Source: Planctomycetaceae bacterium
GTDB lineage: Bacteria; Planctomycetota; Planctomycetia; Pirellulales; Thermoguttaceae
NCBI GenBank assembly: GCA_009783865.1
Contig: WRCR01000085.1
Coordinates: 1 to 11,463 of the forward strand
Length of the DNA: 11,463 bases
Direction: 5' to 3'
Positions 7,771 through 11,463 of this stretch are shown here, in pieces. Position 1 is the stretch's first letter, and each line of letters starts with the position of its first letter. Position numbers and translations under genes: made by a program. The notes beneath the pieces were generated by a model. The model was not told where the DNA came from and did not search any database. It was given only the letters and a program-made list of their open reading frames with translations.

Positions 7771-8892
7771 ATGGAAAATACTCGTCAAAAAATAATTATA
7801 GTAGATGACAACATATCTAACCTGACGCAGGGAAGGAACATGCTTAAACCTTTTTACGAGGTTTTTCCTGCGCCGTCTGCTGCAAAACTGTTCGAAATAT
7901 TGGAAAAAGTACTTCCCGACCTGATTCTCCTTGACATTGAGATGCCGGTGATGGACGGTTACACAGTAATTAAAAAACTGAAGTCCGATTTCCGCTTTGC
8001 CGGAATTCCTGTGATATTCCTGACGGCAAAAAATGATGACTACAGCGAATTGGAGGGATTGGACCTTGGGGCAATGGATTATATCTCGAAGCCGTTTGCT
8101 GCTCCGCTGCTGCTTAAGCGTATTGACAACCAACTTCTGATAGTCCGGCAAAAAAAGCATCTGTTGGCGGACAGGGCATCTCTGAAAGATTATGCGGAAA
8201 ATCTGGAGGCAAAAGTCCTCGAAAGAACGGCGGAAGTGTTTCATCTCCAAAACGCCGTCTTGGCTACTATTGCTGACCTGGTGGAATGCCGGGACAAACT
8301 CACCGGCGGACATATCTCGCGTACCCGGCAATACGTAGAGGTGCTGATGCATGATATGGCCCGCTCCGAAACCTATAGAGATGAACTTTACGATTGGGAT
8401 ATAGATTGTTTCCTGTCCTCTATTCCGCTTCACGATGTAGGAAAAATCGCCATTTCCGATTTGATTCTGAACAAGCCCGGCAAACTAACGCTGAAAGAAT
8501 TTGAAATAATGAAGACCCACGTTACTGTGGGGGCGGATGCCGTGAAAACGATAATGCAGCATACCAATGAACATGCGTTTTTGAATCACGCTCTGGCTAT
8601 TACAGTGTCTCACCACGAAAAATGGGACGGAACTGGCTATCCGAATAACATCAGCGGAACAGATATACCTTTGGAAGGACGCTTGATGGCTATTGCCGAT
8701 GTGTACGATGCCTTGATTTCTGTGCGTCCTTACAAGAAAGCGTTCAGTCATGAAGATACGTGCAAAATTATCGAAGACGGCAGCGGAACACATTTCGACC
8801 CCGTTCTGGTGAGTTTTTTCAGTCGTGCCAAAGACGAATTCGATAAGATAGCGCAGGAAAACACCGACGGGAGCGGGATTTTTTATAAATAA
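7771..8892 (+). CDS. Response regulator with HD-GYP domain, probable cyclic-di-GMP phosphodiesterase
   Basis: This is a cytoplasmic two-domain regulator of 373 residues. The receiver domain (about 7-125) has the acidic pair D12/D13, phospho-acceptor D55 in L-L-D-I-E-M-P, T85 and K107. A coiled linker (about 130-160) leads into an HD-GYP domain (about 163-360). All expected HD-GYP landmarks are present: H181, H221-D222, H250, H281-H282, D-G-T-G-Y-P (286-291), D313 and the G-T-H-F-D-P segment (339-344). HD-GYP enzymes hydrolyse cyclic-di-GMP, and here the activity is expected to depend on phosphorylation of D55. The ATG lies one base after the kinase stop, so the two genes are almost certainly co-transcribed and probably translationally coupled. 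A TTG at 7750 would add seven residues and overlap the kinase; ATG 7771 is preferred because the receiver then starts normally. Phosphodiesterase activity is inferred from the motifs. Confidence 0.92.
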   Translation: MENTRQKIIIVDDNISNLTQGRNMLKPFYEVFPAPSAAKLFEILEKVLPDLILLDIEMPVMDGYTVIKKLKSDFRFAGIPVIFLTAKNDDYSELEGLDLGAMDYISKPFAAPLLLKRIDNQLLIVRQKKHLLADRASLKDYAENLEAKVLERTAEVFHLQNAVLATIADLVECRDKLTGGHISRTRQYVEVLMHDMARSETYRDELYDWDIDCFLSSIPLHDVGKIAISDLILNKPGKLTLKEFEIMKTHVTVGADAVKTIMQHTNEHAFLNHALAITVSHHEKWDGTGYPNNISGTDIPLEGRLMAIADVYDALISVRPYKKAFSHEDTCKIIEDGSGTHFDPVLVSFFSRAKDEFDKIAQENTDGSGIFYK

Positions 8893-8918
8893 TCACTCAC
8901 TTTTACACTACGACATCT

Positions 8919-10304
8919 ATGAAACATTTATCTTTCTTTTCTGTTTTGTGTTTTGTTTTCTGTCTTATATTCTTGGCAACTTTTGTTTATGCGCAGCAGG
9001 ACCCTGATGTCAATGCTTGGCAAAAGCAATACGAAAAACGTGTGAAAGACACGCTTGAAAGACGCACCAAGGAAAAGCCGAATTTTCCGATTGACGTTCA
9101 GTTTTCCAAGCCGGATTACATTGTTTTCATACCGGCTGTGGAGGCGGACAAACTCGGCGACACTTATAACGACCATTTTCAGGTTTTCAACAAGTCCGAC
9201 GGTACATTGTTTGCGACTTGGTGTCAGGCAACCTGCGAAGGCGCGCTCGACCAGCATATTGCTTTCACGAAGAGCAAAGACGGCGGCAAAACGTGGACAC
9301 CGGTTAGCGTTATTGCCGGCAACAGAACGATTGCCGAAGGACTTGCAAACGGCGGCAGAATCGCAAGTTGGGGGTTCACGCTTACCGGCAAGAGCGGCAG
9401 GATTTATCTGATTTACAACCAGTTTATACCGGGAAAGGTTTCCACGAATCGGCAGCACACCGGCATTATGGTCGGAATTTACAGCGATGACGACGGCGAA
9501 ACATGGTCGAAGCCAGTTGAGATTCCCGTGCCTAGAACTTCTAATGACGGAACCGACCCGAACATTCCGGTTGAATGGGTGGTTTGGCAGCGTCCGACCC
9601 GTCTCGGAAAGAACGGAAATTATCTTGTCGGCGTGAGCAGATATGTGCATCCTTCGCTTCACAACAAATACAGAACGATAACGGAATTCATTCATTTCGA
9701 TAACATCGATGACAACCCCGAAGTTAAGGATTTGAAACTCCGCTGGGTTATGACCGGCGACAAGGCACTTCACAAGGGCGTTCATTGCGAAGAACCCTGT
9801 CTTGTGAAACTGCCGGACGGACGGTTGTTTTGCATAATGCGTTCCGGCACTGGTTCGCCGCTGTGGACGATAAGCAGCGATTTCGGCGAAACGTGGACTG
9901 AACCGAAGACGCTGTTGATGAAAGACGGCGGAGACCCGATTGCGCATCCGATGTCGCCGTGTCCGATTTACGATTGGAAGGGCAATGAAGCAGGCAGCGG
10001 AACATATTTCTTTCTTGCGCATAACAAGTTTGATAAAGCGAACCCGAATCCGTGGCAGAACCGCGGTACACTGTATTTGTTTGCGGGACGTTATCAAAAA
10101 GATGCCGAGCAGCCGGTGTGGTTCGACGGACCGAAAACGTTTATTGAACGGAAGAGCAATAACTCGTTTTATACCAGTTTGACTATCGAAGACGGCAAAA
10201 CGGTTCTCTGGTATCCTGACCAGAAATTTTATCTTCTCGGCAAAGTAATTGACGAAAAATACTTTGACGGCAAGGCAGACGCTGAAGTTTTCAAGCCGGA
10301 ATAA
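8919..10304 (+). CDS. Secreted Asp-box (BNR) protein of the sialidase superfamily
   Basis: This protein of 461 residues begins with a signal peptide: a hydrophobic core at about 6-22 and a probable cleavage after Ala25 (V-Y-A before Q-Q). No lipobox is seen. Three Asp-boxes of the form S-x-D-x-G-x-T-W occur at 119-126, 189-196 and 319-326, the hallmark of the six-bladed sialidase propeller. R308 in M-R-S-G-T-G-S-P-L-W is a candidate member of the arginine triad. The N-terminal F/Y-R-I-P motif of classical sialidases is not visible: the corresponding area (60-90) has F-I-P without the arginine. It is therefore safer to call it a sialidase-fold protein than a proven exo-alpha-sialidase. It probably acts on a glycan in the periplasm or outside the cell. 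It lies 26 bases after the HD-GYP stop with no clear promoter or ribosome binding site, so it may belong to the same transcript. Confidence 0.85.
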   Translation: MKHLSFFSVLCFVFCLIFLATFVYAQQDPDVNAWQKQYEKRVKDTLERRTKEKPNFPIDVQFSKPDYIVFIPAVEADKLGDTYNDHFQVFNKSDGTLFATWCQATCEGALDQHIAFTKSKDGGKTWTPVSVIAGNRTIAEGLANGGRIASWGFTLTGKSGRIYLIYNQFIPGKVSTNRQHTGIMVGIYSDDDGETWSKPVEIPVPRTSNDGTDPNIPVEWVVWQRPTRLGKNGNYLVGVSRYVHPSLHNKYRTITEFIHFDNIDDNPEVKDLKLRWVMTGDKALHKGVHCEEPCLVKLPDGRLFCIMRSGTGSPLWTISSDFGETWTEPKTLLMKDGGDPIAHPMSPCPIYDWKGNEAGSGTYFFLAHNKFDKANPNPWQNRGTLYLFAGRYQKDAEQPVWFDGPKTFIERKSNNSFYTSLTIEDGKTVLWYPDQKFYLLGKVIDEKYFDGKADAEVFKPE

Positions 10305-10330
10305 GAGACGTAATAATAAATTTCGGTTTT

Positions 10331-10350
10331 CCGCCGGTTGACACCGGCGG
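10331..10350. terminator. GC-rich hairpin between convergent genes
   Basis: CCGCCGGT (10331-10338) and ACCGGCGG (10343-10350) form a perfect 8-bp stem around the loop TGAC. It lies 26 bases after the Asp-box gene stop and 20 bases beyond the tsf stop, so it could end transcription from both sides. Neither strand has a long T-run after the stem (plus strand CTATCACTCATTATT), so it is not a textbook intrinsic terminator. Confidence 0.55.
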
Positions 10351-10370
10351 CTATCACTCATTATTAAACG

Positions 10371-11198
10371 CTAATTTCCCAAAACCCAGTGAATCATGTC
10401 CTTGATAACGATTTTGCCTTCATCTGCGATTTGCTGCACGGTCTTCGACGGGTCTTTCACGAATTGCTGTCCCAAAAGCGTTTTCTCCGCAAGGAAGTCC
10501 TTCATCTTGCCGTCAATAATCTTCTGAATGATATTCTCCGGCTTCTTGGCATCCTGCGTGCGGACTGTCTCCGTAACGATGTTCCGTTCCCGCTCAATAT
10601 CAGCGGGGTCAAGTTGCTCCGCCGACAATGCCTTCGGCTTCATCGATGCAATGTGCATGCAAATGTCCTTGCCGAGGTTCGTGTTATCGCCTTCAATCGG
10701 AAGTAAAACGCCGACTGCGTTGTTGTGGTGAAGATACGCGCCGCAAAAACCTTCAATACGGACGATCCTCGTCAACTTGAAAACTTCGCGGATTTTGTTT
10801 GTTAAATCGTCAAACGCTTGTTTTAACGTTATTCCTGTTCCCGGAAACGGCTGCATAAACAACTCGTCCGGCAATGCCGCGCCGGGACCGGTTGCCAACT
10901 GTTCGGCAAGGGCATTTGCCAGTGCAATAAACTCTTCGGTGTTCGCAACCGGTGTGCTTTCGCAAAGTAGTTCCACCATTGCGGTGACCCGTTTCACCGG
11001 GTCGGTAAAGATAGCGATGCGTCCGTTTTCGGTTACGCGGTCTCCGCGGTTTTCCATTGCTTTTGCGCCGCTTTTACGCAGAAGTTCGATTGCTTTCTGC
11101 TCATCGCCTTCTGCTTCGGCAAGGGCGCGTTTGCATTCCATCAAAGGGAGTCCGTATTTATCACGAAACGCTTTTACTACTGCTGCTGAAATTTCCAT
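10371..11198 (-). CDS. tsf: Elongation factor Ts
   Basis: EF-Ts (275 residues) is the cytoplasmic nucleotide exchange factor that releases GDP from EF-Tu so that EF-Tu can rebind GTP. The N-terminal UBA-like helical domain is clear (residues 1-50: V-K-A-F-R-D-K-Y-G-L-P-L-M-E-C-K-R-A-L). The core follows (55-215), and the C-terminal module has K-P-E-N-I-I-Q-K-I-I-D-G-K (219-231) and L-L-G-Q-Q-F-V-K-D (241-249). The length is normal. The EF-Tu-contacting motif, usually E-T-D-F-V-A, reads E-S-T-P-V-A (80-85), so the Asp-Phe pair is absent. I recall similar substitutions in planctomycete EF-Ts but cannot check it here. ATG 11198 gives the canonical N-terminus, with no ribosome binding site before it. 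Most bacteria have rpsB directly upstream and often pyrH downstream; neither is present here. The gene converges on the Asp-box gene and has its own candidate promoters. Confidence 0.95.
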   Translation of the reverse strand: MEISAAVVKAFRDKYGLPLMECKRALAEAEGDEQKAIELLRKSGAKAMENRGDRVTENGRIAIFTDPVKRVTAMVELLCESTPVANTEEFIALANALAEQLATGPGAALPDELFMQPFPGTGITLKQAFDDLTNKIREVFKLTRIVRIEGFCGAYLHHNNAVGVLLPIEGDNTNLGKDICMHIASMKPKALSAEQLDPADIERERNIVTETVRTQDAKKPENIIQKIIDGKMKDFLAEKTLLGQQFVKDPSKTVQQIADEGKIVIKDMIHWVLGN

Positions 11199-11212
11199 TT
11201 TTTACTGTGTTT

Positions 11213-11240
11213 TTTATAGTGTGTTGAATATTAGGGACAA
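11213..11240 (-). promoter_or_regulatory. Candidate proximal tsf promoter
   Basis: Minus-strand TTGTCC (11235-11240) and TATAAA (11213-11218) are 16 bases apart. Transcription would start within a few bases of the tsf ATG, giving a nearly leaderless mRNA, which would fit the missing ribosome binding site. It is an alternative or addition to the distal candidate. Confidence 0.35.
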
Positions 11241-11260
11241 CGAACAAACCACTTTGCTAT

Positions 11261-11289
11261 AGGATACCCGAAAAATCGGAATTCGTCAA
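11261..11289 (-). promoter_or_regulatory. Candidate distal tsf promoter
   Basis: Minus-strand TTGACG (11284-11289) is followed after 17 bases by TATCCT (11261-11266), matching consensus at 5 of 6 and 4 of 6 positions. The leader would be about 55 bases. The -35 box and spacing are the same as in the permease promoter at 1195-1223. Confidence 0.4.
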
Positions 11290-11349
11290 GGTAGTCCCGA
11301 AAAGAGCCAGTCCGGCTACAACTTGTTTAGTAGCGAGCAGCGGGAACCC

Positions 11350-11377
11350 TTGTTTTCAAAACGCAAATCGATATAAT
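11350..11377 (+). promoter_or_regulatory. Candidate promoter for the right-edge gene
   Basis: A perfect TATAAT (11372-11377) is preceded after 16 bases by a weak TTGTTT (11350-11355). The start site would lie near 11384, about 29 bases before the ATG at 11413. The extended string TATAATGATAT is shared with the kinase promoter. Confidence 0.45.
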
Positions 11378-11412
11378 GATATGAACATCGAGATAATTCT
11401 GCTCAAGCCAAA

Positions 11413-11463
11413 ATGAAGTACGCTAAAGTCCAAGAAGAAGAACTAAAAAACAAAGTCGAACAA
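11413..11463 (+). CDS. Unidentified gene, 5' end only (17 codons visible)
   Basis: An open frame begins at ATG 11413 and runs off the right edge: M-K-Y-A-K-V-Q-E-E-E-L-K-N-K-V-E-Q. It is strongly charged and helix-prone. A TATAAT promoter lies at the right distance upstream, and there is an in-frame stop at 11377-11379 with no other start codon between. No Shine-Dalgarno site is present. The N-terminus faintly resembles those of some DNA-modification enzymes, but 17 residues do not support a function. It is divergent from tsf. Confidence 0.5.
   Translation, partial: MKYAKVQEEELKNKVEQ

Noticed and set aside
7507..8433. Open antisense frame of 308 codons across the kinase end and HD-GYP gene
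   Set aside because: It overlaps two genes with complete catalytic motifs, and its own translation shows no domain or sensible start context.
8928..10361. Open antisense frame of 477 codons across the Asp-box gene
   Set aside because: It mirrors the Asp-box gene, which has a signal peptide, three Asp-boxes and normal length. The antisense translation has no recognisable domain and is rich in Arg and Cys, as shadow frames often are.
11234..11298. GGGAC and GTCCC separated by about 55 bases, considered as a tRNA-like or structured leader
   Set aside because: No anticodon arm or T-loop consensus is present, and the pairing spans the distal tsf promoter, so most of it would not be transcribed from there.
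11381..11416. 11-codon frame whose TGA overlaps the right-edge ATG in an ATGA arrangement
   Set aside because: The predicted transcription start (about 11384) lies after its ATG, so it would not be fully transcribed. The overlap looks accidental.

Overview
The window looks like a chromosomal segment of a Gram-negative bacterium, most likely a planctomycete-type organism. That placement is an inference. It rests on the large ABC-2 permease at the left edge, whose conserved NNP-x-x-WRE and TRAYGRK motifs are the form I associate with Planctomycetota. It also rests on an EF-Ts whose usual T-D-F-V-A core reads S-T-P-V-A, and on the near absence of Shine-Dalgarno sites. Base composition is balanced to slightly AT-rich by eye. 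No tRNA, rRNA, CRISPR array, transposase or phage gene was found.

Layout. (1) Positions 1-3390, minus strand: an ABC-F ATPase is followed by an ABC-2 permease that runs off the left edge. The permease has its own strong sigma70-type promoter in the 86-base gap. (2) Positions 3391-3950: a 560-base intergenic region between divergent genes. It holds a good plus-strand promoter, a possible 25-codon leader ORF, a 10-base direct repeat with a 20-base period and a small hairpin. (3) Positions 3951-10304, plus strand: three closely packed genes. They encode a 1272-residue hybrid histidine kinase (Cache, PAS, GAF, HisKA, HATPase, receiver, Hpt, extra C-terminal module), a receiver-HD-GYP protein starting one base after the kinase stop, and 26 bases later a secreted Asp-box (sialidase-fold) protein. 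(4) Positions 10305-10370: a convergent intergenic gap with a perfect 8-bp GC-rich hairpin. (5) Positions 10371-11198, minus strand: tsf (EF-Ts), standing alone without rpsB or pyrH. (6) Positions 11199-11463: a divergent promoter region, then the first 17 codons of an unidentified plus-strand gene.

How the genes may work together. The kinase and the HD-GYP protein together hold every phosphotransfer site of a His-Asp-His-Asp relay, ending in a probable cyclic-di-GMP phosphodiesterase. The secreted Asp-box protein follows in the same direction and may be co-transcribed. This would link sensing of an extracytoplasmic ligand, second-messenger turnover and glycan handling, but the glycan link is inference. 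The kinase/HD-GYP pair resembles clostridial and spirochaete signalling proteins more than I would expect in a planctomycete, so horizontal acquisition is possible.
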